A stretch of 64,000 nucleotides of DNA, taken from contig NZ_AFEJ02000002.1 in NCBI RefSeq assembly GCF_000238775.2, positions 930,001 to 994,000 on the forward strand, in the 5' to 3' direction. Within the stretch, counting starts at the first letter, position 1. Every line of letters begins with the position of its first letter. The DNA comes from Acaryochloris sp. CCMEE 5410. GTDB lineage: Bacteria; Cyanobacteriota; Cyanobacteriia; Thermosynechococcales; Thermosynechococcaceae. Made by a program: the position numbers and the translations under genes. The notes under the pieces are model-generated. The model was not told where the DNA came from and searched no databases. It saw only the letters and a list, made by a program, of their open reading frames with translations. This document shows positions 55,896 through 64,000 of this stretch, in pieces.

Positions 55896-56473
55896 TTTTT
55901 TACCTTGCTATATATAAAATCAGCTAAACAATATATTTTAGTCTGAAGATTTTTTCTGCTTGATAGTATTTCTAGTACTTATCAGGAAGATAATATCTAA
56001 GCAATAAATTAACATAAATAGTTATTTATCGATAGAAATAATCTAATAAATATTTTTACTTTGGGCACCATGAAGCTTTTAAGAGACTACAAAAAGAATA
56101 TATTTTTATTTCACTCTAAATAATACTTAATTTCATAAAGCTATTAGCAGTTTATGAAAGCACGCAAACTTAAGCGAGTTATCGATAACAAGTTAAGACT
56201 GTTTATTCGAGTTCATTACTTTTTAATGCCAAAGAAAGCTATGTTAATGAATTAAATGGAATATTATTTTACTAAAAAATATAATCTCCATAATATTGAG
56301 TCCTGCTCAAGTATTTAGGGCATCCTCCTATCGACTAAAGACAAGGTGTAATGTAGCACCCCTTGAGAGTAAGGTGATGGGTCGTGCTACTTAGAGCCTG
56401 CTAACCAAAGAATGTTTAGGCCAGATATTCTCTAGAATAGTGAAGCAAACGCAGACCTTCAGGAGTAATAGTA
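55896..56473. other. 578-bp divergent AT-rich intergenic region
   Basis: The stretch lies between divergent DUF262 and leuS. It is strongly AT-rich on the DUF262 side and should hold both promoters. I see no frame, RNA gene or clear repeat; a GC-richer 130-bp part before leuS probably is its leader. Confidence 0.5.
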
Positions 56474-59041
56474 GTGGAGTCCCGTTACAATCCCACCGAG
56501 ATTGAACCCAAATGGCAAGCAAGCTGGGCCAAACAGGGGCTAGATGCAACTCCTGAAGACACCAGCAAACCCAAATTCTATGCCTTGTCCATGTTTCCCT
56601 ACCCCTCGGGTAGCTTACACGTCGGTCATACCCGCAACTATGTAATCACCGACGTCATTGCCCGCCTCAAGCGGATGCAGGGCTACCGAGTTCTCCAGCC
56701 CATGGGTTGGGACGCCTTTGGCCTACCCGCTGAAAACGCTGCCATCGCTCGGGGCATTCATCCCGCCGAATGGACCTATGCCAATATGGCCCAAATGAAA
56801 AAGCAGCTAGAACCCCTAGGACTCTCCATTGACTGGAGCCGGGAAATTGCCACCTGCTCTCCTGACTACTATCGGTGGACCCAGTGGATCTTTCTGCAAT
56901 TTCTGGATATGGGACTGGCCTACCAAAAAGAAGCTGCCGTTAACTGGGACCCGGTGGATCAGACCGTACTTGCTAACGAACAGGTGGATAATGAAGGCCG
57001 CTCTTGGCGATCCGGGGCCAAAGTGGAGCGCAAACTTCTGCGCCAGTGGTTTCTGAAAATTACCGACTATGCCGAAGAACTGCTTTCTGACTTAGATAAA
57101 CTGACCGGCTGGCCTGAACGGGTCAAAACCATGCAGGCCAACTGGATTGGCAAATCCGTAGGGGCCTATCTGGAGTTCCCGATTGTAGGCATGGATGACA
57201 AGGTGGCCGTCTTTACCACCCGTCCTGATACGGTGTATGGAGTCACCTATGTGGTGCTGGCTCCAGAACATCCCCTCACCCCCCAAGTCACCAGCAAAGC
57301 CCAGAAAAAAGCGGTGGAGAAATTTATCGAGGCAGTGGGGGCCGAGAGCGAAATGGATCGCACAGCGGAGGACAAGCCCAAAAAAGGAATTCCCACAGGG
57401 GGTAAGGCGATCAATCCCTTTACGGGGGAAGAAATTCCCATTTGGATTGCTGACTATGTGCTGTATGAGTATGGAACAGGTGCGGTAATGGGGGTTCCTG
57501 CCCACGACACCCGAGACTTTGTGTTTGCAAAGCAGAATAAGCTACCGATTCAAACGGTGATTGTGCCGGAAGGTGGCGATGCGGAGACGCCCCTAGAAGC
57601 TGCCTATACGGAACCGGGACTGATGGTCAACTCCGGTGAATTTGACGGCAAAGTCTCCACCGAAGGCAAGCAGGCCATTATTGCCAAAGCTGAGACCAAA
57701 GGCTGGGGCAAGGCCAGGGTCCAGTATCGTCTGCGGGACTGGCTGATTTCCCGCCAACGCTATTGGGGCGTACCAATTCCGGTGATTCACTGTCCCAATT
57801 GCGGAGCCGTTCCGGTTCCCGAAGCCGATCTGCCTGTGGAACTGCCCGAAGATGTGGAGTTCTCGGCTCAAGGGGGATCGCCATTAGCCAAGTTGGAGTC
57901 TTGGGTGAATGTGGCTTGTCCCAATTGCGGGGCGGATGCCAAACGGGAAACCGATACCATGGATACCTTTATCGATTCCTCTTGGTATTTCCTCCGCTAT
58001 CCTGATGCCAAAAATGACAAGGCCGTTTTTGATTCAGCCAAAACCAATGATTGGCTACCCGTGGATCAATATGTAGGTGGGATTGAGCATGCGATTTTGC
58101 ACCTGCTGTATTCGCGATTTTTTACGAAAGTGATGCGCGATCGCAAACTTCTCAATTTCGACGAACCCTTCCAAAAGCTGCTCACCCAAGGGATGGTGCA
58201 AGCCCTCACCTATAAAAATCCAGAGACAGGCAAGTATATTGCACCTATTAATGTTGATGCTGACGATCCGAAGGATCCAGAAACCGGTGCCCCCTTGGAA
58301 GCCTTTTACGAAAAGATGTCCAAGTCTAAATACAATGGTGTCCCCCCAGAAGAGGTCACCAATAAGTATGGAGCCGACACCGCTCGTCTGTTTACCTTAT
58401 TTAAGGCTCCTCCTGAAAAAGATCTGGAGTGGGAAGGCGCGGATGTGGAGGGTCAATTCCGGTTTCTGAATCGGGTCTGGCGACTGGTGAGCGAACATGC
58501 CGCCCAAGCCAAGGGCAAGAAAGCGAAGGTGAATAAAGCCAAGCTCTCGAAAACGGAGAAGGAGCTACGACGGTCTGTTCATATTGCCATCAAAGAAACC
58601 AGCGAAGATTTAGACGGCGATTATCAGTTCAATACCGCCGTATCTGAGTTGATGAAGCTGAGCAATGCCCTCAGTGATTCCAAGGAGAAAGCCTCTCCCG
58701 TCTATGCCGAAGGCGTGGAAACCTTGCTGCTGCTGCTCACTCCCTTTGCTCCCCATATCAGTGAAGAGCTATGGGAGAACCTAGGGCATTCCGATTCGAT
58801 TCTGGGTCAGGCTTGGCCCCAGGTGGATAAAGAAGCCCTAGTGGCCGATGAGATTACCTTAGTGATTCAGATTATGGGTAAAACCCGAGGCACCATTCAA
58901 GTTCCGGCTGGCTCTAGCCGGGAAGACTTGGAACAGCTTGCCCGCGAGTCGGAAGTGGCCCAGCGGTATATTGCTGGCAAGGAAGTGAAAAAGGTAATTG
59001 TCGTTCCAGGCAAGCTGGTGAACTTTGTGGTTCCTAAATAG
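56474..59041 (+). CDS. leuS: Leucyl-tRNA synthetase
   Basis: The 855-residue class I enzyme charges tRNA-Leu. It has the HIGH motif in [11 protein letters not shown] (42-52), a full editing domain ([37 protein letters not shown]) and a CxxC zinc insertion ([16 protein letters not shown]). The KMSKS motif lies at 614-618, and an anticodon/C-terminal domain follows. It starts at GTG 56474, with a GGAG-like site 14 bp upstream. Base composition differs sharply from the AT-rich DNA to its left, marking the end of the island. Confidence 0.97.
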   Translation: MESRYNPTEIEPKWQASWAKQGLDATPEDTSKPKFYALSMFPYPSGSLHVGHTRNYVITDVIARLKRMQGYRVLQPMGWDAFGLPAENAAIARGIHPAEWTYANMAQMKKQLEPLGLSIDWSREIATCSPDYYRWTQWIFLQFLDMGLAYQKEAAVNWDPVDQTVLANEQVDNEGRSWRSGAKVERKLLRQWFLKITDYAEELLSDLDKLTGWPERVKTMQANWIGKSVGAYLEFPIVGMDDKVAVFTTRPDTVYGVTYVVLAPEHPLTPQVTSKAQKKAVEKFIEAVGAESEMDRTAEDKPKKGIPTGGKAINPFTGEEIPIWIADYVLYEYGTGAVMGVPAHDTRDFVFAKQNKLPIQTVIVPEGGDAETPLEAAYTEPGLMVNSGEFDGKVSTEGKQAIIAKAETKGWGKARVQYRLRDWLISRQRYWGVPIPVIHCPNCGAVPVPEADLPVELPEDVEFSAQGGSPLAKLESWVNVACPNCGADAKRETDTMDTFIDSSWYFLRYPDAKNDKAVFDSAKTNDWLPVDQYVGGIEHAILHLLYSRFFTKVMRDRKLLNFDEPFQKLLTQGMVQALTYKNPETGKYIAPINVDADDPKDPETGAPLEAFYEKMSKSKYNGVPPEEVTNKYGADTARLFTLFKAPPEKDLEWEGADVEGQFRFLNRVWRLVSEHAAQAKGKKAKVNKAKLSKTEKELRRSVHIAIKETSEDLDGDYQFNTAVSELMKLSNALSDSKEKASPVYAEGVETLLLLLTPFAPHISEELWENLGHSDSILGQAWPQVDKEALVADEITLVIQIMGKTRGTIQVPAGSSREDLEQLARESEVAQRYIAGKEVKKVIVVPGKLVNFVVPK

Positions 59042-59050
59042 TGCGGGCCT

Positions 59051-59662
59051 TTAGGCTAGGGCCTCCAAGGACTGGGCGATATCCTCAAACACTGGGGTGG
59101 AATTCATAATAAAGGTGTGAATGGCAGGCACGGTCACTACTTTGTGTCCGTCACTGGCTTCTGCCACCGTGAGAATGCCATCGTTTAATTCATTGCCAAA
59201 GGGGAGCCACGATGCCCTAGGTCCGCCCGTGCCAACATAGATTTTGGTATGGGGTGGTAGGGTTAATTGGTTGATAAAACGAGCTTGGGCCAGTAACTGT
59301 CCCATTTCTCCTGTGAGCAGTCGATAAAGGCCGACTTTGGAGAAGAATTTTGCGGCTTGACAGGCCATCATCGGTGGGGCAAGGAAGAAGCAGGCTGCGG
59401 GTGGATGGGAGCTGAGCTGGGGATAGGCACTGCGGATAATGATGGTGCCGAGGGAATGACCCAGCAGGGCATAGGGTTGAAAACCGATTTGGGCTTGAAT
59501 CAGTTGCACTAAGCGGTCTGTGACGGTTTGCAAGGATTCTAAGGTGGGGGAATAGCCAAATAGGTGGGGAGTATGGCCCAGCTTGCGGAGTCGGTGCTGT
59601 AAGTACAGCATGGACAGGGGTGTGCGGCCCATGCCGTGAATCAACACTACGTTTAGTCCCAT
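59051..59662 (-). CDS. Alpha/beta-hydrolase (lipase-like)
   Basis: The 203-residue product has an oxyanion-hole sequence VLIHGMGRTPLSM (6-18) and a nucleophile elbow LLGHSLGTIII (Ser in GHSLG). The C-terminal catalytic Asp (NELNDGIL) and His (HTFIMN) are also present. It fits small esterases or lipases acting on hydrophobic esters. It converges with leuS at a 9-bp gap. Confidence 0.85.
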   Translation of the reverse strand: MGLNVVLIHGMGRTPLSMLYLQHRLRKLGHTPHLFGYSPTLESLQTVTDRLVQLIQAQIGFQPYALLGHSLGTIIIRSAYPQLSSHPPAACFFLAPPMMACQAAKFFSKVGLYRLLTGEMGQLLAQARFINQLTLPPHTKIYVGTGGPRASWLPFGNELNDGILTVAEASDGHKVVTVPAIHTFIMNSTPVFEDIAQSLEALA

Positions 59663-59985
59663 CCAAGTCCGCTCAGCAAGATTTATCGATAGAGATCATT
59701 ATTGCTTTTAGGTGTGAGTTATGGGGTGATGGTTTGCGATCTGAGTTCCAAATAGTACTACTGAAGTTTAGGGGGAATTCCAGATAATATCCCTATCTCA
59801 GAATTAAACGAATGGCATCTGAATAATGTCCCTAGTCTCTGAGCTATCATGTATTGTCTGCTTAATAAAGAGTTATTCACGAAATTATGCCAAATAACAT
59901 ATAAACAAGTAATTTTACTTTCTACCTTAAGAATCTTGTTGGCTATACAAAATGTTCTAAAAATATTCTGGGGGAATAAAAATAA
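59663..59985. other. 323-bp AT-rich intergenic region
   Basis: The region lies between the divergent hydrolase and the AbiH gene. It contains a partial direct repeat (ATAATATCCCTATCTC near 59782 and ATAATGTCCCTAGTCTC near 59824) of unknown meaning. I see no open frame or RNA gene. Confidence 0.4.
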
Positions 59986-60972
59986 ATGAATATTGTTTAT
60001 ATTATCGGAAATGGTTTTGATCTCAATTTAGGATTAAAAACGAGTTATCAGGATTTTTATAAATTCTATGACAAGCAAGATTCATTAGGCAAAATAGTAA
60101 TTACAGAATTAAAAGAAAGTATTAAATCAGACATAGAAACATGGTCGGATTTGGAGCTTAGTCTAGGGAGGTATACCTCAAGCCTAAAGTCATCAGATCA
60201 TGTCAATATGATCATTTTTGATATCGTAGAAAAGCTGTGTATATATCTTGAGGAAGAGCAGAACAAGATTGACTATTCAAAATTAGATCGCAACGTATTA
60301 ATTAATGACTTACTAAATCCAGAGAAATATCTGCCACAGAGGGATCAGAATATACTCAGGGAATGGATGAAAAGATGGAATAATAATCCAAAAATAAGCC
60401 TTCATATATTAACGTTTAACTATACCAATACAATTGAAAAAATTGTAGGCCAAGAAATATCTAATATTAATATTGGTTTAAAGGAGAATAAATCCGCAAT
60501 ACTTGGGGGGATCGAGCATATTCATGGCTTCATAGATGACAGGCCCGTGTTAGGAGTAAACGATGTCGATCAGATTGGGAATGAAGAATTTCATCAGTTA
60601 CAAGAGGTTGTCGAAGTAATTGTTAAGCCCATACATAATCAGGAGCTAGGTCACACAAGAGATGATTACTGTATACAGCTGATAAAAAATGCAAATCTAA
60701 TTTGTATTTTTGGTTCTTCTATCGGAAAAACCGATAAAAAATGGTGGGAGGAAATTGGAAGTAGAGTCGGAGATGCATGCCGTTTAATTATATTTCGGCG
60801 AGCCCCTGCGATGAACCCGATACTCCAGATTCAAGAGGCCCCCATAAGACGAAATACCAAAGATCAATTTTTATCAATGACCAATCTGAGTGAGCCAGAG
60901 AAAGAGAATGCCAAGCAGAGTATATACGTTGGTATAAATGCAGATATATTCAGGCTTCAAAAAAACACATAA
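59986..60972 (+). CDS. AbiH-family phage abortive infection protein
   Basis: The 328-residue protein starts with the AbiH signature YIIGNGFDLNLGLKTSYQDFYKF. It has HILTFNYTNTIEKIVG, HIHGFIDDRPVLGVND and a C-terminal LICIFGSSIGKTDKKWWEEI, all typical of the family. AbiH proteins abort phage infection in lactococci through an unknown mechanism. The DNA is AT-rich and lies in a small transferred patch between leuS/hydrolase and the next housekeeping genes. It is followed by a GNAT gene. Confidence 0.85.
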   Translation: MNIVYIIGNGFDLNLGLKTSYQDFYKFYDKQDSLGKIVITELKESIKSDIETWSDLELSLGRYTSSLKSSDHVNMIIFDIVEKLCIYLEEEQNKIDYSKLDRNVLINDLLNPEKYLPQRDQNILREWMKRWNNNPKISLHILTFNYTNTIEKIVGQEISNINIGLKENKSAILGGIEHIHGFIDDRPVLGVNDVDQIGNEEFHQLQEVVEVIVKPIHNQELGHTRDDYCIQLIKNANLICIFGSSIGKTDKKWWEEIGSRVGDACRLIIFRRAPAMNPILQIQEAPIRRNTKDQFLSMTNLSEPEKENAKQSIYVGINADIFRLQKNT

Positions 60973-61012
60973 CAATCAGTTGCGGACGGACGGTGTACGC
61001 CATAGACCCGAT

Positions 61013-61516
61013 GTGATTATTCGACAAGCAACCACTTCAGACGCCACTGCTTACAAATCACTCCGTGAGCGACTTGATAGTGAAACAGATACCTGGGGTG
61101 CCGATCCGGGTGAACGTTTTAGAACCGATGAAGATGTTAAAGCTGTAATCAAAGAGTCAGCACTACAGAAAAATTCATTCCTCTGGTTGGTAGCAGATGC
61201 AGATAAGTTGATAGGATTTCTGCATGCTAAAGGCTTAAAGTGGCGCAGAACTAATCATACCATTGGGCTAGATATTGGAATTCTTAAAACACATTGGGGT
61301 CGGGGAATCGCAGATGAACTATTTTTTCAACTTGAAAAATGGGCAGTTGATAATAACATTCTTAGAATCGAATTCTTTGTCTATGAAGGTAATGAACGAG
61401 CCCGTTCTTTTTATAAGAAGTGGGGCTATTGTGAGGAAGGCGTTCGTATTGGTTCAATCTACGTGAAAGGTGTTCTCTCAAATGAAATTTGGATGTCAAA
61501 ATTGCTAGGTAGTTGA
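61013..61516 (+). CDS. GNAT-family N-acetyltransferase
   Basis: The GNAT domain shows VIIRQATTSDATAYKSLRERL and LDIGILKTHWGRGIADELFFQLEKWA (acetyl-CoA site). The last part is EGNERARSFYKKWGYCEEGV. The frame is open from 60938 and would overlap AbiH by 35 bp. I prefer the GTG at 61013, which starts at the conserved strand (167 aa). Proximity to AbiH suggests joint transfer or co-transcription; a functional link is unproven. Confidence 0.82.
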   Translation: MIIRQATTSDATAYKSLRERLDSETDTWGADPGERFRTDEDVKAVIKESALQKNSFLWLVADADKLIGFLHAKGLKWRRTNHTIGLDIGILKTHWGRGIADELFFQLEKWAVDNNILRIEFFVYEGNERARSFYKKWGYCEEGVRIGSIYVKGVLSNEIWMSKLLGS

Positions 61517-61690
61517 AAGGCATCTAAGGAATAGATATTCTGGATGAATTAACCCGAATATTCTATGAAAAGTATTTGGAGTCATCTTGGCTAGCCACAA
61601 ATGTCCCAAACTGTTAAGGCTACTAAGTATACTCATCTGACGTTGGAATTAGAGGCGGTGCCAGCTTCACTGGTTTACCCTAATTCTTGA

Positions 61691-62095
61691 CTAAACACGA
61701 TTGAGAAGATTCGTATACCCGATAAATTCGTTCTTCCAGTCGCCATATACACCTGAGAGTCCACAGGCAGAACATTCACAGCCCAGATAGAACCACCGCA
61801 CATCTTCACTCATACGGTAGAGCGCCACCCCTGCCATAATCTCAAACTGATTATGACCACAAGAGCACGTTACGGGGTAAACAACTTCAACCTCGTCGAT
61901 ATAGTCATCACTATCGCCGATACCATGCTCGGTACCGCAGGCCGTGCAGATTCGCGCGGCCACCCCTTCCTCTTCATTCATGACTAGCCGAAAACCATGA
62001 CCCTCGCAGCATCTGGCAACAGCAAAGTGTTCAGCCTTGTAGCCATTTTTGATGCTGTAATCGATGATTTGCGATCGCAGTAGCTCTTCATTCAC
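61691..62095 (-). CDS. Hypothetical Cys-rich zinc-ribbon-like protein
   Basis: The 134-residue protein has several paired cysteines (ICTACG, TCSCGH, CECSACG) that could form two zinc ribbons. It is otherwise acidic. I do not recognise a named family; uncharacterised proteins with this pattern exist in many bacteria. It ends 30 bp before the stop of the flippase-like gene's upstream region begins, on the same strand, with a 30-bp gap to that gene. Confidence 0.6.
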   Translation of the reverse strand: MNEELLRSQIIDYSIKNGYKAEHFAVARCCEGHGFRLVMNEEEGVAARICTACGTEHGIGDSDDYIDEVEVVYPVTCSCGHNQFEIMAGVALYRMSEDVRWFYLGCECSACGLSGVYGDWKNEFIGYTNLLNRV

Positions 62096-62125
62096 AGCAT
62101 CAGCCCAAACTGTGGTCCCTGTCTC

Positions 62126-63094
62126 CTACCCATCCGTTGCCGCTTTTTGCTGCGTTTTGAGGGTTGCCAAATAGGTTCGCAAAAAGGGCAATCCACCAAT
62201 TGCAGGCAGAAAATAGCGCATCGTACATAGAAGCCCTAAAGCCGCCCCCGTGGGTTCATCAAAGTAATTGGCATAGAGGGCAATCAGGGCTGCATCACGG
62301 GTGCCCACCCCTGCGAACGTCAGTGGCAATAATCCCGCCAAAATGGCCAGCGGAGAGAGAGCAAGGCTGACAATAAAAGGAACCGTCGCCTTCAGTGCTA
62401 GGGTAAAAAACCAAATCTGCACCATGTGCAGAAACCAGATAAAAATTGAAGTGCCGGAGACCTTGGCAAGCTGTACCCGATCTTTCCAGAAATGCTGCTG
62501 CATCTCTTGCCAAGACTCTTGCAGGCTCTTAAACTTCCGACTAATCCCCTTGGGGGTAATTTTTCTAAAGGTGCCAAAGAAGACGTTCGCAAATGGGGCA
62601 GACCCCAATAGCAGCAGCCCCAGGGTCACCCCTGCCACCACCCCAGCCGTCATCGTCCAGAAAAACGCATCCTTCTGGGGATAGAGGATCAGACCAAACG
62701 CGCACCAGAATAACAGCGACAGCATATCGCAGGTCTTTTCAAACACCACTAGGGAGACCGAGAGGGTGCCGCTCAGATAGCCGCGATCGCGAATAAAATA
62801 CGCCTTGGCGATATCTCCCATTTTGGAAGGGAGAACCATATTCAGGGTGCTGGCCGCCAATACGAGTTTGTTGGCTTCTCCTGCCCCCATCCCTGAACCG
62901 GACGGCATGAGCTGCTGCAATCGCCAGGAAGTAAATCCCGTCAGCGGAATCACCATTCCCAGACTGATCACCATCCACATCAGGTCACAATTGCGAAAAA
63001 CCTCAATCAGTCCCTGGAAGTCAATCTTTGAGTAAATAATGCAAAGAATAAGGACGCTAACGGCAATGGAAATGGGGCGTTTGTACCGTTTCAT
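62126..63094 (-). CDS. Flippase-like/UPF0104 (LPG synthase TM domain) membrane protein
   Basis: The 322-residue product has about eight membrane helices. Characteristic motifs are LVLAASTLNMVLPSKMGDIAKAYFIR, FEKTCDMLSLLFWC and LTFAGVGTRDAALIALY (the family's GxGTRxA loop). This domain forms the membrane part of lysylphosphatidylglycerol synthases and MprF flippases. Here it stands alone without a synthase domain, so lipid or polyprenyl-sugar translocation is the likely role. The following small gene is on the same strand. Confidence 0.88.
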   Translation of the reverse strand: MKRYKRPISIAVSVLILCIIYSKIDFQGLIEVFRNCDLMWMVISLGMVIPLTGFTSWRLQQLMPSGSGMGAGEANKLVLAASTLNMVLPSKMGDIAKAYFIRDRGYLSGTLSVSLVVFEKTCDMLSLLFWCAFGLILYPQKDAFFWTMTAGVVAGVTLGLLLLGSAPFANVFFGTFRKITPKGISRKFKSLQESWQEMQQHFWKDRVQLAKVSGTSIFIWFLHMVQIWFFTLALKATVPFIVSLALSPLAILAGLLPLTFAGVGTRDAALIALYANYFDEPTGAALGLLCTMRYFLPAIGGLPFLRTYLATLKTQQKAATDG

Positions 63095-63283
63095 ATCAAA
63101 GTTTACGCTCCAGTTTAAAGGATTCTCCTGCCCCTAAGGCTCGGACATGCTGAGTCAGGTCTTGCCAAGGCTGTAACCTGACTGCCTGACAGAAGTATCT
63201 CAAAGCCTTTATTTTCATAGTCTTTGAGAAAAGAGTGGAGCGACATGTGAAGCTAGATTTAAGCACAAATCAGCGTTACTCAA

Positions 63284-64000
63284 ATGTCAGGCTCCACCCA
63301 AATTTATCGTCAACTGTTCTCCTTTTTACGTCAACACAGCCATTATCGAGATTTGCGTCATCTCATGACCCTGGGATGGATGGTGAGCGCCTTAATCTGC
63401 AGTGAACGATTATGCTTATCTGCTTGGGAATCCTATGTCCCCTGCCGAGCAAAAAAAGCCCAAAGTGTCGAGCGTCGCTGGCAACGCTTTCTGTGCAATC
63501 CGCTCATTGATGTCCACAAACTGTATGTCCCTTTGGTCCTTCTAGCGCTTAAGAACTGGCGAACCCATCGCCTTTACCTAGCGATGGATACCACGGTTTT
63601 ATGGAATGAATACTGCATGATTCATGTATCCGTTGTCTGCTGTGGCAGAGCAGTACCGTTGTTATGGAAAGTATTAGAGCACAAGAGTGCGGCGGTTGCT
63701 TTTGAGGAATATCAACCGCTATTGCGTCAGGCCCGTTGGTTATTACGGCAGCATCCAGATGTCATGTTGTTAGCAGATCGTGGGTTCGCGAACCATCAAC
63801 TGATGAGCTGGTTACAGCAGAGCCGTTGGCATTACTGTCTGCGTATCCCATGTGATGTCCTTCTCCATGGCCCCCGTCAATGTCCAAGAGAAGTCCGTAG
63901 GTTATGGCCATCCAAAGGAGAAGCTCTCCTCTACCGTAATGTCGGGCTTTGGGATGATGGCCTCTATCGGTGCAATTTGGTACTGGCGAATATCCGAGGC
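63284..64000 (+). CDS. IS4-like transposase, 3' end beyond the window
   Basis: From ATG 63284 the frame is open to the window edge (239 codons). It reads MSGSTQIYRQLFSFLRQHSHY at the N-terminus, then RLYLAMDTTVLW (first Asp), CCGRAVPLLWKVLEH and VMLLADRGFANHQLM (second Asp, ADRGF). This DDE transposase belongs to the IS4 superfamily but differs from the two IS4 remnants at 41.8-43.6 kb. Unlike those, it shows no frameshift. The inverted repeat of its left end was not located (probably within 63115-63283). Confidence 0.82.
   Translation, partial: MSGSTQIYRQLFSFLRQHSHYRDLRHLMTLGWMVSALICSERLCLSAWESYVPCRAKKAQSVERRWQRFLCNPLIDVHKLYVPLVLLALKNWRTHRLYLAMDTTVLWNEYCMIHVSVVCCGRAVPLLWKVLEHKSAAVAFEEYQPLLRQARWLLRQHPDVMLLADRGFANHQLMSWLQQSRWHYCLRIPCDVLLHGPRQCPREVRRLWPSKGEALLYRNVGLWDDGLYRCNLVLANIRG

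Overview
The window is a chromosomal segment of a cyanobacterium. It carries psbD/psbC (photosystem II), ycf4 (photosystem I assembly), a GlcD-type photorespiratory glycolate dehydrogenase, a DesD-like acyl-lipid desaturase, and many copies of the cyanobacterial HIP1 palindrome GCGATCGC (for example near 66, 3722, 8262, 12637, 18514, 23033, 26194, 58137 and 62071). The density of decayed insertion sequences fits an IS-rich genus such as Acaryochloris, but no single gene here fixes the genus.

Layout. 1-41 kb is mostly housekeeping. It starts with a partial beta-propeller protein and a small membrane protein. A tandem pair of AAA-like ATPase genes follows, one fused to WD40 repeats and the other to GGDEF. 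Next come a YHYH protein, maf, an L,D-transpeptidase, a clostripain-like peptidase, map, a CrtISO-like oxidoreductase, uppP, an Eis-like acetyltransferase, tRNA-Leu(GAG), nadA, a short SepF-like protein, glcD, and a GYF/AIM24 protein. An Imm35-like gene faces an MRJP-type propeller gene across an inverted-repeat intergenic region. After desD, trhO-GST and a pilus-like membrane protein comes a likely operon ycf4-cyclophilin-GNAT-ketosynthase, then divergent psbD-psbC, a PCP-reductase-domain peptide, secA, a large GAF sensor and a MarC protein.

41.2-56 kb is an accessory island. Its first half (41.2-47.75 kb) is a nest of broken IS elements of the IS1, IS4, IS3, IS630 and IS66 families. Its second half holds toxin-antitoxin genes and debris: two complete vapBC-type pairs, two unpaired antitoxins, a decayed antitoxin with a truncated toxin, a broken Uma2 gene, one GNAT gene plus a truncated duplicate, and an integron attC-like palindrome. 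It ends with a DUF262 gene placed directly upstream of a RelA/SpoT-domain gene. That second gene is split by an ISKra4-type element with a perfect 9-bp target duplication. Removing the element restores the reading frame. This DUF262 plus alarmone-synthetase-like pair is the best candidate for an undescribed defence or toxin-antitoxin system.

56.4-64 kb returns to housekeeping (leuS, an alpha/beta hydrolase, a membrane flippase-like protein). It also carries an AbiH-family phage-abortive gene with an overlapping or adjacent GNAT gene, and a new IS4-type transposase runs off the right edge.
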